NCBI RefSeq assembly: GCF_949987515.2 | Contig: NC_082684.1 | Coordinates: 18,033,701 to 18,097,700, forward strand | DNA: 64,000 nt | Source of the DNA: Delphinus delphis | Lineage: Eukaryota; Chordata; Mammalia; Artiodactyla; Delphinidae | Direction of reading: 5' to 3' | Shown here: one piece after another, positions 34,548 to 46,920 of the stretch | Numbering within the stretch: the first letter of the stretch is position 1 | How the letters are laid out: each line of letters begins with the position of its first letter | Notes under the pieces: generated by a model | Told to the model about the DNA's origin: nothing | Databases searched by the model: none | What the model saw: only the letters and a program-made list of their open reading frames with translations | Made by a program: the position numbers and the translations under genes

Positions 34548-36938
34548 TCCTCAAGAATACCTTGGAGGTATTGCAGGTTCAGTTCTAGACCATACAGTAA
34601 ATTGAATATTAAATTCAAGTTACATAAATATTTTTGGTTTCTCAGTGCATATAAAACTTATGTGCACACCATACTCTAGTCTAGTAAGTGTACAATAGCA
34701 TTATGCCTAAAAAATGTACATACCTTAATTAAAAAATAGTTTATTGCAAAAAAAAGTACAAACCACTATCAGGTCTTAAGGTAGTCATAAGTTTTTGCTG
34801 GTGGAGAGTCTTGCCTCAGTGTTGATGGCTGATGGCTGACCAGGGTGGTGGTTGCTGAATGTTGTCATGGCTGTGGCAATTTCTTAAAATAAGACAACAA
34901 TGAAATTTGCTGCATTGGTTGACTCTTCCTTTCACGGCCAATTTCTCTTTAGCGTGCAATGTTGTTTGATAGCATTTTACCCACAGTAGAACTTCTTTTA
35001 AAATTGGAGTCAGTCTTCTCAAACCCTGCCATTGCCTTATCAACTAAGACTATGTAATACTCTAAATCCTTTGTTGTCATTTCAACAATCTTCATAGCAT
35101 CTTCGCCAGGAGTAGATACAATTTCAAAAAAAATTGTTTTTCTCTGTTCATTCATACGAAGCAACTCATCTATTCAAGTTTTGTCATGAGATGGCAGTAA
35201 TTCAGTCACATCTTCAGACTCCATTTATAAGTTTAGTTCTTTTGCAATTTACATCACATCTGCAGCTACTTCCTCCATGGAAGTCTTCCTCTCAAAGTCA
35301 TCAATGACAGTTGGAATCAGCCTCTTCCAAGCTCCTGTTAATGTTGATATTTTGACTTTCTCCTATGAAGCATGAATGTACTTAATAACATCTAGAATTT
35401 GAAGCCTTTCAGGAACATTTTCAATTTACTTTGCCTAGATCCATCGGAGGAATCACATCTGTGGCAGCTATTGCCTTATGAAATTTATGTCTTAAATAAT
35501 AAGACTTGAAGGTAATCACTCCTTGACCCATGGGTTGCAGAATGGATGTTGTGGTAGTAGGCATGAAAACAATATTCATCTCATTGTACATCTCCATCAG
35601 AGTTCTTGAGTGATTAGGTGCATTGTCAATGAGCAGTAATATTTGGAAAGGAATCTTTTTTTCTGAGCAGTAGGTCTGAACAGTAGGCTTAAAATATTCA
35701 GTAAACTTAAGCTGTAAACAGATGTGTTATCATATAGGCTTTGTTGTTCCATTTATAGAGTAATTTTAGCATAATTCTTAAGGGCCCTAGGATTTTCAGA
35801 ATGGTAAATGAGCATTGACTTCAGCTTAAAGTCACCAGCTGCATTAGCCCCTAACAAGAGAGTCTGCCTGTTCTTTGAAGCTCTGAAGCCAGGCATTGAC
35901 TTCTCCTCTCTAACTATGGAGGTCCTAGATGGCATCTTTTTCCAATAGGAGGCAGTTTCATTTACATTGACAAGTTGTTGTTTAGTGTAGCCACCTTCAT
36001 TGACTATCTTAGCTGGATCTTCTGGATAACTTGCTGCAGCTTCTCCCTCAGCATTTGCTGCTTCATCTTGCATTTACCTTATGGAGACAGCTTCTCTCCT
36101 TAAACCTCACGAACCTAACTCTTCTAGATTTCAAACTTTTCTTCTGCAGCTTCCTCACCTCTCTCAGCCTTCATAAAATTGAACAGAATTAGGCACTTGC
36201 TCTGGATTAGGTTTTGGCTTAAAGAAATGTTGTTGCTACTTTGATCTATGCAGACTATTAAAACTTTCTCCAGATCAGCAATAGGACTGTTTCACTTTCT
36301 TATCAATCATGTGTTCACTGGAGGGGCACTTTTAATTTCCTTCAAGAACTTTTCCTTTGCATTCACAACTTTACTGTTTAGCACAAGAGGCCTAGCTTTC
36401 TGCTTATATCAGCTTTTAACATGCCTTCCTCACTAAGCTTAATAATTTCTAGCTTTTGATTTATAGTAAGGGATATGCTACTCTTACTTTCACTTGAACT
36501 ACTGGAAGCCACTGTAGGGTTATCAACTGGCCCAATTTCAATATTGTTGTATCTCAGGGAATAGGGAGGCCTGAGGACAGGGAGAGAGATGAAGAATGGC
36601 CAGTCAGTGGAGCAGTCAGAACACACGTAAACATTTATTTGTCATCTTAAATGTGCACAGTTTGTGGCATCCCAAAATATTACAATAGTAACATCAAAGA
36701 TCAGTAATCACACACCACCATAGCCAATATAATAATAATTTAAAAGTTTGAAATATTGCAAGAATTACCAAGATGTGACACAGAGACACAAAATGAGCAA
36801 ATGCTGTTGGAAAAAATGGTGCCAATATAATTGCTCAAAGCAGAATTGCCATAAACCTTCAATTTTTAAAAAATGAAATATCTGTGAAGCACATTTGCTG
36901 TATTGCAAATATTTGTGCAATAAAACAAGGTATGCCTG
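34548..36938 (-). mobile_element. Tigger1-like pogo DNA transposon, nearly complete
   Basis: About 2.39 kb, the length of autonomous Tigger1. Terminal inverted repeats are legible: caagaataccttggaggtat on the left and, reading the minus strand, caggcataccttgttttatt on the right (36938 inward). A TA follows the right end (36939-36940), as expected for TA target duplication. The transposase is encoded on the minus strand and is broken. Tigger elements were active in early placental mammals, so this copy is old and provides a shared locus across eutherians. Confidence 0.93.
34771..36512 (-). pseudogene. Tigger1 transposase remnant (CENP-B-type HTH + DDE)
   Basis: The minus strand carries the N-terminal helix-turn-helix region (LTINQKLEIIKLSEEGMLKA, about 36390-36455). 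The DDE nuclease core occurs in 35753-36073 ([20 protein letters not shown], then [13 protein letters not shown]) and LLIDNAP at about 35615-35636. The normal start codon ATG is GTG here (36510-36512). The first catalytic Asp, normally in the VDET box, is Asn (codon at 35960-35962). The second Asp (35625-35627) is kept. Several frameshifts and stops lie between these blocks. Confidence 0.85.
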
Positions 36939-36940
36939 TA

Positions 36941-38955
36941 ATTATGAATTGCTGCTCTTAAGGTCTTTACCACTGACATTTGAAATGCTGATGGATCTTT
37001 TCTTCCTCTTTATTTTGCTGAGGCCCATCCTGAGGGCTCTACCCTGATGTATTTTTATAAATTATCCTATGAGATATGTCCACATTGGTCAGTCTGGAGG
37101 TCCTGATATATAAAATTTTAAATACATTCTTTTCTTAGTATAAACTTTCTCTAAATTATTTCTTAAGTCTTCCAACATTTGAATTTAAAATTATGAGATT
37201 TACTTTTTTTAATTTCAAAAAAACAGATGTCAAGGAATATAGTCAACCTAATTTACAATAAAAGTCTGCAACAAATTTTGAGGATGGTTCCCTGATTTAA
37301 ATTTATTTCTCCATCTTGTAGAAAATATTGTATGTTAATTTTTTATCTTTTCCTTATTTTTTCCTAAGGAATGGTTTTAATATGAATTTAGGTTACTAAA
37401 ATTTGAGTTGATTTTAATTTTCCACTGTTCCTTAATTACCTTTATACCCTATGAAAAATCAATTTTGATAAATTGATTTTATCATAATTCATAATTATGA
37501 ATTAAATCATAATTCATATGTGGCACAGAAAGAAACTGTCCAAAGATTTTGATCCCCCTTCTATAGTTTAGAATTGTTGATAGGAAGCAGCTACCTATCC
37601 AGGGACTGGGTTTCCCAGTAATCCATCAAAGTGTGTCATGTGATTAATTCTTGATAGTAGATTTTGGATGGAAATAATGTATACCATCTCTACACCTCTC
37701 CCCTACTTTCTACTTACATGCCTAGTAGTTGAATATCCTAAAGGATGCTGGAGTGACAATATGGAAGGAATCTAGTACCTTCTATCACCACATCAAAGAT
37801 TGATTGCTGAATACCATTATGGAGCTCTTTTGTAAGTGAAAAATCACCTTATTTTGCTTAGCTATACAGCAAGTAATCACCGAACAACATAGAATCTTAA
37901 AATCTAGAAAGTTAATGTTAAAATAAATGTAGAAGTCATTTAATCTACCCCTACACAAGCATGATTCAAGATATTACTCAATTAGGGGACCTATTTGGGT
38001 TTGGAGAAAAGAGAATGCAACTAAGAAATATATTTTTCCAAAGCTGACATACCAACTCTAGTAAATTCACTGACCTTTTTTCCACTTAGCCAGCTGATTT
38101 CATAGACTCTCATACACTTGGATCTGAACTAGAGAAAGAAATATGGGCTAAAGAGAGTGAAAGGAAAGGCTACTTTTCTTCTGATTGAATAGGGGCATAG
38201 ACTAATGAATGAAGAAGAGTTTTATTTCTAAGCTCCTCAATCACCCGCATGGCCTAAAATGATTTAGGGTAACATATTTAATTGAGGTAAAATAAATCAA
38301 GAGTGTAAGATCAAGGGAGAACAACCAGTACTAAGTGTACAAAAACATACTAAAATGGAAAAATTAAAGTTGAGGGATGGCTGAGAAGAAGGTAAAGGAA
38401 ATGGGCCAAATAATGTAAATAAATGGGAGCAGAGATCAAATTCTAGACCCAAATGCCTTAGTTCTATTCAGTTTGTATTGGTTTTCTGTCCAATCAAGCT
38501 AATGCACTTGAATATTCATTGTTTTAAATGTGTTTTTGGATTGTATACAACATCCGTTGTGAAAACTCTGAAAGTATATCTAAATAGTAAAAACATTTTT
38601 TTTTTTGCCAGACCCTGTACATATCCTTAATTGTTAAAAATACACCAGAAACTCCAGGATGATCTGCTTCCAACTTTCACTTCAATGAAATTATGTGTAT
38701 ATATGAAAAAATAAGATGCACAGATGAGACTCCACATGATCAAAGAGGGATGTATTAGCCTTTGTTTTGTGCCAAGGTAATAATGTTTTCTCATTGGGAA
38801 GGTGACTTTGTTCTGACTATTGGGCAAGCTGATAAGGATATTTCCTTATTCCTGAAGACCATGTCCATTTTTGTACAGTTCAAGGAAATTATAACCGAAC
38901 ACCTGAACTGAGAAAAACCTTCAGGTTTCTATCAAGCCTGCCATAGTTAACATGG
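36941..38955. other. Unassigned AT-rich stretch
   Basis: About 2 kb with no nameable family except a weak old SINE/L3-like stretch at 37890-37985 (agaatcttaaaatctagaaa). Holds an AT-rich inverted/direct repeat cluster at 37456-37517. No supported ORF. Confidence 0.35.
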
Positions 38956-38959
38956 AGAT

Positions 38960-39092
38960 GGCAACATTGAGTAAGGTATTTATTCCATAGTGTTATCATG
39001 GAAATTAAAGAATTCATGAAATGTATTCAGTGCAGCGTCTGGCACAGAGTAATAAATGGAGTAGTAACTGTTTTCTTATTATTATTACAACC
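38960..39092 (+). repeat. MIR 3' half, sense
   Basis: The text atcatggaaattaaagaatt, cagcgtctggcacagagtaa and taaatggagtagtaactg, followed by ttattattatta, is the MIR 3' end. Confidence 0.75.
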
Positions 39093-40250
39093 TGATTGTC
39101 CCTTAGTTTTCCATTCTCCGTAATTCAGTCCCTTAATTTCTGTGGATCAAGAGTTTAGAGCCCTCCAGTAAATACATCTGAGGACCCTTAGCCAGTGCAT
39201 ACATTACCATGATTTTCACTCCAAACCCTTCTCTGACATATAATTTTCTATGCATCTCTGAGATCACCCCTGTCTAATTTGTCACTACTCTTCATGTAGC
39301 TACTGCTCTCACTAATCTAATTTGGTCCAAAACATGGGACCACGAGCTCTCCTTTTATTTACTGGTAAACAGACCAGTAGTTGTCAACAAATATTACACT
39401 TTACTATATGGAATTTCATGAAAAACAATAGCTGTCTATAGCTATATCTACTAACAGAGTTCCTGATTCCTGAGCCCGGCTCCCTGATGCTTAACACCCT
39501 TGTTAAAGGGCATTAGCTTAACAGAACTTAATTAGAGAAGAGAAATGTGTCAGGACTCATGGAATAGAATGTGTAAAATCATAAGACAGGAGAATACTGA
39601 TGTTCACCAAGAATGCACAGAAAGTAAGAAAGGATATGGAAAAGAAGACTGCAGTCGTGCCAAACTAAAGTGAGATGAACCAAGAGCATGGCTCAGGTCA
39701 CACCCAAACTAAACTGATTATGTACAGCCCTCCATTGCCCTGTACTATGAGCTAATACATGAATTCAAGATGGAGATACACATGACCATTCAGCTCCACC
39801 TTAGGGGAGAATCTTCAGGAAATTTTGCCAAGACTTAACAAAGGGAACAATGATATCATGAAGGAAAGAAATGTGGGTGAGGATGAGGACTTCAGGTTCA
39901 AGAGCTTCTTGGCTACCAGAGAACCACTGAAACTTCAGCTGACCTTAGTGGCAGTCAGTGTAAGTGATGAACCAAATATTTCTTGGATGCATAGCTCCTT
40001 ACCTGTTTGAGAAGCCAGCACTATAAGGAAGGAAACCCTTCTTGCTTCCACCAGTCTCAAAGACAGTTGAACCCAAGAGTCTAGGCTGCTCTCAGGAAGG
40101 CAATTGATCAGTTACCTTCAAATCACTTCCAGACACCCTGCTCATCCCTCAATTAAAAACAACAAACAAACAAACAAAAACAAAAAAGCCATGGACCCGA
40201 CTTTTCTTGAAAGCAATTTACAGTTTTTTAGTCAACTTTTCACAGCCTGA
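39093..40250. other. Unassigned non-coding stretch
   Basis: No family recognised. An A/C-rich patch lies at 40154-40190. The frame 39825-40010 has no recognisable motif. Confidence 0.35.
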
Positions 40251-40254
40251 AACT

Positions 40255-40560
40255 TGCCTTTCATTCAGCTCTTCATTCCATGAATATTTAGTTTACATCA
40301 ACGCTTTTCTGGTGTCTGGGTGTATAGCAATACATAAACCAGATGAAATCCCAGCCCTCAAGGACTTGATACTAGAGAGGGAAAAGATAAAACACTAATA
40401 ACTAATGTATAACAACAGGGCTTTATAATCACTATCAAGAATAATAATATAGGGGACACAGGGGATTAGGGGAGCAGCATTAGTTACTGTTTTGTCAAGA
40501 AAGGACTATCCAGGAAGGAGTCACTTGAGAAGTGACCAGAAAGGTATACCTATTTCTGGA
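40255..40560 (-). repeat. L2, antisense
   Basis: The plus strand reads cattccatgaatatttagtt, cccagccctcaaggacttga and ggactatccaggaaggagtc in the order expected for the reverse complement of L2. Confidence 0.75.
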
Positions 40561-41439
40561 GGATTGGTGCACTAAGGAAATAGAAAAACAGTCACTAAGG
40601 GCCTGGGCCTGGAGCATGATTGGAGTGCTGACCCTTTTATATTTAAAATGTCCTTTAAATATGTTTTTCCCTAAATAAAAGGAACTTCTCTGCAAACTTC
40701 AGAATTTGCAGGCATCTCTGGGATACAGATACTTTTACCATCCTATAACACACTGTTTGGTCTGCTATACTGTATTATAATAATGATGATGATCATTATT
40801 AACTACAGACCAGTACTAACCCCAAACTGGATCTTGTAGGGAAGTAGACAAAAGGGAAGCATAAAGGGAAGGCAGCGTCATAGCTTGAAATACTCATCAA
40901 CCAACATTATCCTGAACCACATCCCCTATAGTTGGTTAGGCAAACTATAAGCAAACTATAATTTGCCTATAGCTTATATCAGAAGGATGCTCTGTCATAT
41001 TGTGCTTCTGTGATATTGTCCAGAGGTAAACAAGTTTAAACCAAACTGGCACAAGCATGTATTTGCCAAGACTAGATGGTCAAAAATATTCTATATATAA
41101 TTAGAGATAGAGTTGTAAGTCTTGAATTCATATTTTGAGATATTTACAGTCTGATTAAGGAAGCAATATGCATGCTTAATAATTAGAAATGTTCAGTTTG
41201 GCTTAGCACTGTGAACAATGATCTTTTGTTGCATGGAGGGATGCAGCAAGTGTATATAAGGTCACATATGAAAAAGTCACTCAAAAGTGAGAGCTCAGAG
41301 TAACTAGGAGTAAAAATTTTACATGAAGCAAGAGGGCCATTGAACCTTCACACCACACATTATGCAGTGCCTGGGGGACATCACTTTAAAATTCCAGCCC
41401 CTAGAGATACACAATGGACATTCCCCCAACCTGCCCACC
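40561..41439. other. Unassigned non-coding stretch
   Basis: No nameable element or supported ORF. Confidence 0.35.
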
Positions 41440-42270
41440 TGTAGCCTTTCCCTTATAGGTGGCAACTCCTTTCTTCTAGCTGTTCAGGCCTGAAACCTTG
41501 TAGCCAACATCCTCTTATTCTCTTAAACCCCACATCTACATTATCAACTTATCTTGTTTCCTATGCCTTCAAAATATATCCAGAATCTGACAATTTTCCT
41601 GAACCTCTACACAACCGTTCCTGTCCAAGGATTTCTCACCTGAATTACTGCACAAGCCACCTCACTCACTTCTCTGCTTCCACCCATGACCCTCAGGAAT
41701 TGATTCTCAATAGAGCAGCCAGAGTGATCTCTTCAAAAGTTAAGTCAAAATATGCCACTTCTCTGCTCAAAATTCTGCAATAGCTTCCCAGTTCATCAGA
41801 TTAAAATCCCACGTCCACACAATCAACTGGAACTCATCTCAGGTAACTCATCTCTTGATACCTCTTTGAACTTAGGTCCCATCACTCTTTTCTTTTGCTC
41901 AACAGCTCCAGCCATCTGGTCTCATTGTAACTCTTCAGGTATGAGAAGTATTGTCCCATATGTTACATGCTATTCCCTTTGTATGGAATGCTCTTCCTCA
42001 TGTATCTAAAGGGCTCATTCTCTATGTCCTTCACTGCCTCACATCTCTGATCCAATGTTACCTTCCTGGAGCAGACACCCTAGCCTCCCTTTGCAGGTTC
42101 TCTATTACCTATATTCTGAATTCAGCATATATCACATATGTTTTTGTTTATTTTCAACTCCTCATCCCCTTCCCCATCCCTGACCCCACAATAGTAAGAT
42201 CCATGACAATGGAGGATTTGTCTTATTCACTGTGGCTTCCCCAACATCTATAATAGTGGTCGGCACTGCA
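41440..42270 (+). repeat. L2, sense, long fragment
   Basis: About 830 bp of L2 3' region in order: gctgttcaggcctgaaacct, ccttcaaaatatatccagaa, gagcagccagagtgatctct, gcttcccagttcatcagatt and, at the end, ggaggatttgtcttattcac. The frames 41752-42009 and 41951-42253 fall inside it and are incidental. Confidence 0.85.
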
Positions 42271-42889
42271 GACTGGCTTTACTCTGGCTTTAGAGATAAA
42301 CTCAGTTTCAAACACCATTCTCAAAATACACATTATACTGATGCTGCCACATGAAATGAAATTAACAAACATCACATTTTCCCCTTTTTTCTTTTCCTTT
42401 TCTTAAGTGTAAACTCGTTCTGCCTTTCAACTTTTTTGTACATTTTAACAGCACTTTGTTAAGAAGATATTTATCGAAATGTCAGAAGTACCAACAGGGA
42501 ATGTGAAATAGATAGTAAGAATAGGAACTCTCTGCTTCTAGAAGATGTATATTTTAGCATTATAAAATTATTTAATATTCTATGTATTTTGATTTTTGCC
42601 TAATCAAGAATTACAGTATCAAATATTTCTTTATAAGCATTAATATGCATTTTCAAAATTTTCTTTTTAATTTACCTGCTCTTCACCTTGAATTTTTAAA
42701 TGTTTTAACTTTCTGGGTACCTTTTCTTGAGAATTTTTAAACATAAAAAATAACAAGTGTGTAAAAAATAAACTCTTTTGATATTAAAGAAAAGAAAAAG
42801 AAGCCTACCAGGCATGAAAAAATGCAATAAAACCTCTGTAACTAAAAAGAAAAACAAAACAAAAAACTGATATGGTTCTAAGATGTTAA
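42271..42889. other. Unassigned AT-rich stretch
   Basis: No nameable element or supported ORF. Confidence 0.35.
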
Positions 42890-43050
42890 CAAATACTTAT
42901 ACATAGTTATAGCCTTTGTTGCCAAAAGCAGGACAGGATAGCAATTTTACTGAGGCCCAGAGAAATTAAGTGATTGGCTTAATTTCATGGAGCTTATACT
43001 TGTCAGAGTCACACCCTTAATACAATTCTAACTTTAATGCTGGGCATACA
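42890..43050 (-). repeat. MIR, antisense
   Basis: The plus strand reads ttttactgaggcccagagaa and attaagtgattggcttaatt, the reverse complement of the MIR core. Confidence 0.75.
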
Positions 43051-43189
43051 AAATGTTGTTCAGGCCATTAATTCTAAACTATCAAAATGCAGCATAATTT
43101 GAAGTTTTCTTGAGGTACTTACACTCTAGTTAAAGATATAAAATACATGTTCAAGAAATAAGGTATGAAGAAGGTAGATGCTTCACATC

Positions 43190-43760
43190 GACTAAAAGCT
43201 TCCAATTACATGTCTGTATTTGATTTTCACTACAACCCTATAAGGGTAATAGAGCATGCCTTACCATCTTTATCAGGCAGGATGCAGAGTTATGCTGTAG
43301 TAACAAAGAATCCTTAAATACCAGTGACTTTCCACAAACAGCATTGATTTCTTGCTCGTTCTGCATGTCCTGTAAATCAACTGTGGCTCTGTAGCCTCTA
43401 TTTGGGATACTATAGTTTTCAGGAAAAGAGAGATATGGTAAACCACTACATCCTAGAAATGACACAGCTCAATTCTGCTCATATTCTATTGGTCAGATTC
43501 TTGACTTCTGAATGAGATGTATTCATCTTCCCAAGAATGGGCAGAGCAAAGTCCCAAGGCCAAGCCCAATGTCAATATCAGTGGGGAAGTACAATCCTCC
43601 CTTAGGGATTATATTTGAGATAGAATACAGTCTACTACACAACATACATTATATAAATGAGGAAAGTAGAATTCAGAAAGTATAGGTGGTTAATTGGCCA
43701 GAGTATAGAATTCAGCTCAAAGTCATTATTCAAATCCCAAGTTCATTATTCTACATTGAA
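43190..43760 (-). repeat. MIR, antisense, split by a 370-bp insertion
   Basis: The left piece (43190-43268) has tttgattttcactacaaccc and tataagggtaatag. The right piece (about 43640-43760) has aaatgaggaaagtagaattc, gtggttaattggccagagta and tcaaatccc. The pieces are consecutive parts of one MIR. The sequence between (about 43269-43639) is a separate old element containing atgctgtagtaacaaagaat and ggccaagcccaatgtcaata. Its family is not named. Confidence 0.65.
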
Positions 43761-44659
43761 CTGCACTGCTTAAAAATTCAGCAGCAGCACCATGGATATC
43801 CCTGAATAGAGGTCAGCCATGCCAGTGAAGAGCCAAAGGAAGATCCTGCTTATGCTCCATATGCCACCCACACTCCCCACATCTCAACCTCTGATCCTAT
43901 GAAGTGGAGCATCTCTGAGGAACTTGATCATCTCTGAGGAACTCTTGGCCTCTATAAAGCAAGAGGCCATTTGCTTTGAAAATAAGTATTCTAGCCTGAG
44001 TTCTGTGAGCTTCAGTTTTTCCAACAGTAAAAAGCAACTGAACAGGCTGCTCCCTAAATTCTTTCACAGCTATAGCATTCAGTGGAACCAAGGCTTATTT
44101 ATAAAGCCCTCATACAACTTGATAAATCATTTCATTTTCATAATATTCTTTTGTCATAAGATAAAAACATAAAGGAAAATGTTTTACAATAGAGCAAAAT
44201 AGGACATAAACCTAGTCTGAGGTAAATAATCTTCTAATTTTTGTTATCTAAAATGATGAATCTTATGAAAGGAAAGAATTTTACCCAAAAGTGTTTTTTT
44301 TTTTTAAATAAAAATAATGAAGTCAGAAATAGTGTTCAACACATTCTTGGCAAAATCCAGACTGTGGGGAATTCTGCATTACAAATGATCCAATTTCTTC
44401 AACAAATAAAGTACGAAGAAGCAATGTATAAATAAAAGAGTGTCTTAAAATACACATGAAATAAGTTTCACTGTTCCTGATTAGAGCAAACTAACTGCAA
44501 AAATTTTAGGTGACAATAAAGGATATTTGAAACCTGACTGTGTATTTGAAACTATAGAAATACTGTTATTGCTTCCAGTTTTAGAATTGTACCTTTTAGT
44601 GATACAAATTGCAGTATTTACAGATGAAATAGTCTGGGAAACAAATTTCAGCATAACGC
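43761..44659. other. Unassigned non-coding stretch
   Basis: Holds a near-duplicate gagcatctctgaggaacttg / gatcatctctgaggaactct (43908-43944), a short tandem repeat of 21 bp. No gene supported. Confidence 0.35.
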
Positions 44660-44664
44660 TATGG

Positions 44665-44815
44665 GGCTGAGGGGAGTGGATAGAAATATAAAGGCAACAA
44701 GCATGTCCCTGAGTTGATAATGGTCAAAGCTTGGTGTTGGTGAAAACAATAGGATTTGTTATATTCTTTTCTCTTTTTTTTGTAGGTTTGTAATTTTCCA
44801 TATTAAAATATTTAT
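44665..44815 (+). repeat. Old L1 (L1M-type) 3' end fragment
   Basis: The text ttataattttccatattaaa-like terminus (gtttgtaattttccatatta) preceded by a T/C-rich zone and ggggagtggatagaaatata fits an L1M 3' end. Confidence 0.5.
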
Positions 44816-46149
44816 GGCAATTTATGGTAGCAATCCCTGTCCAATATTTAAGACCACAGCACCAACTTTATTGTTTTGTTTTTTAATTTATGAAGCTTCA
44901 TTCACCTGCTAAATCATCTGCTAAATCCTATCACCTTAATTATTTATTTATTAGTTGAAACTAGAAGACTAAAAAGTTAGATCAGGCCCCAACCTTCTAT
45001 GCTATGACATTTACATTATTGGAGACATAGAAAACATCAAAGCCACCCCATTTTCTTAAGCTGTAACCAGATGGGACCAAAATGAACATTTTCTACTTAA
45101 GAGTGTATGTATTTGGGGCAGAGGGTTAACTACATTTAAATGTGTCACTACTGACACAGACCACAATTTGCCTGGTATTTGAAACATATAAAAGAAACAA
45201 CTTTTCTCTGACTTAATTCCTTAAGTTTAAGTATTCCACTTGCTATTTGTAATGATATGACACAAAGATTTGGATGTGAAGACGAACATCCCAATGCTTA
45301 AGACCTTCATCAATCATAGTGTAATAAGACTCAAAAGTACTGCAACTCCATTTTTTCCTTACTCGTAGAAACTCACTCGTAGAACCTATATTTGCAGCTT
45401 AGCCTTGACCTTGATTTTTGATGTCAAAATGAGGTTGCTTCCAGTCAGGAGTTCTTCCTGCAAATTCCGTACAACAATATGTGAATTTTATGTTTAATAA
45501 TGCACTTACATATCTGGGATGTCAGCTTGCCAGCAAAAATCCAATGTGAAATCCTTGAGTAGATTTAACTTGAATCACTTGCGGCTGACACAGTAAAGAT
45601 CCAGTGCTGGAGTGTTTAATACATGGTCTGGAGTGAGATGCTGTATTGTGCTTTGATGCAGCTCAGTTGGATGCGGAAGAAATCCAGCACAGTGTAATGT
45701 TGAGTGAGTTGCTCAACAAGCTCCAGCAATATGAGAGGGTAGTATGGTCTGTGTAAGCGTATGGTCCTTGTGTGTGCGATATTTCACATCTGCCTGCTGC
45801 TTGTGTTGTTTGTGTGGAAACCTAACCACAGGAGAGGTCACACTGAGCACATGAGAAGCCTTCGGATGAGGAACGTTTATTGCAGAATTTCAAGTCACAG
45901 AGCACAAACTGCCTGCAGGTTAACGTGGTGAAACAACACCTAAGTCAGAAGTACTTGATTTAGATTCCCTTGGTAACTAGATCAGAACTAAGATAGATAC
46001 AAATTGCTTTTACAGAATCTCCTCAAATTTCACCCATTTATCCTCTCCGTATTATTTTTCCATTTCCTTTTGGGACCTACCCACAGCATTATTCCCTTAT
46101 GGTTTGGTAGAGAGAATAAATCACTTTAAACAAAATTAACTAGCATAAT
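44816..46149. other. Unassigned; coding-like patch near 45640-45930
   Basis: No repeat named. Two short protein-like translations in different frames lie at 45640-45760 and 45760-45930. See findings. Confidence in any gene here is low. Confidence 0.35.
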
Positions 46150-46920
46150 TCTATTTAATGTAACAAAGCACAGTAGTTAAGACTAATTCTGGACCCAGAT
46201 TGCCTTGACTTTTATCACTTACTTGCTGTGTGACTTAATACAGAAGAACAAACCTGACTCCATATTGGATCTATCCCTTTACTCTAACCTTGGTACTCTG
46301 TTGCCTGTGCTTAGTCATGCTGGCTCTGCATCTTTTGTAAAAGAATGTTGCCCATAGCCTGAAATATACAGAATTGCCCATTCTCAAGGCTCTGAACTTT
46401 AAAGGTATAACAATTTTCCATTCAGGTAGAGAGAAAAAGTTACAGAACAGAGAATAATATTTGCCTTATTGGAGGTTTATAGGAACATTGTGACTAGACC
46501 TACATGGACAGCTGCAATAGCAAAGGATTCCTGCCTCAAGAAGTTTGCAACAACTAATCAGACACCTTCCCCTTTTAGTATAAAAGAAGCCTGAATTCTA
46601 ACTCGGGGAAGATGGTTCCTTGGGACACTAGTCCTCCATCTTCTCTGTCTTCTGGCTTTCTGAATAAAGACACTATTCCTTGCCCTAATACCTCATCTCT
46701 TGATTTATTGGCCTACCTTGCAGCCAGCAGTACAGCTTGAATTCAGTAACATGACCTTGCACAAATTATTTAACTTCTCTAGGCCTCACTTTCCTCATCT
46801 GTAATATGAAACCAAGAACAGAACTTCATAGAGTTGCTATGAAATTTAAGAGATAATCAATGAAAACTCCTGGCTCTGTGTCTGATATGTAGTGGAAGCT
46901 CTGAAAAGGTTAGCTAGCTG
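46150..46920 (+). repeat. MIR, sense, split by an LTR-like insertion
   Basis: The left piece ends cacttacttgctgtgtgac (46234). The right piece resumes tgaccttgcacaaattattt (46752) and continues through ctctaggcctcactttcctc and the MIR 3' half. Confidence 0.85.
46235..46751 (+). mobile_element. Solo LTR-like element in MIR
   Basis: A 517-bp insertion bounded by the 4-bp repeat tgac (46231-46234 and 46752-46755), the duplication size typical of many class I endogenous retroviral LTRs. It carries a TATA box tataaaag (46579-46586) and AATAAA (46663-46668) 80 bp downstream, the layout of U3, R and U5. It ends in CA, while its first two bases are TT and not the canonical TG. No internal retroviral sequence is present. 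Family not named. It interrupts a MIR, so it is the younger insertion. Confidence 0.7.
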
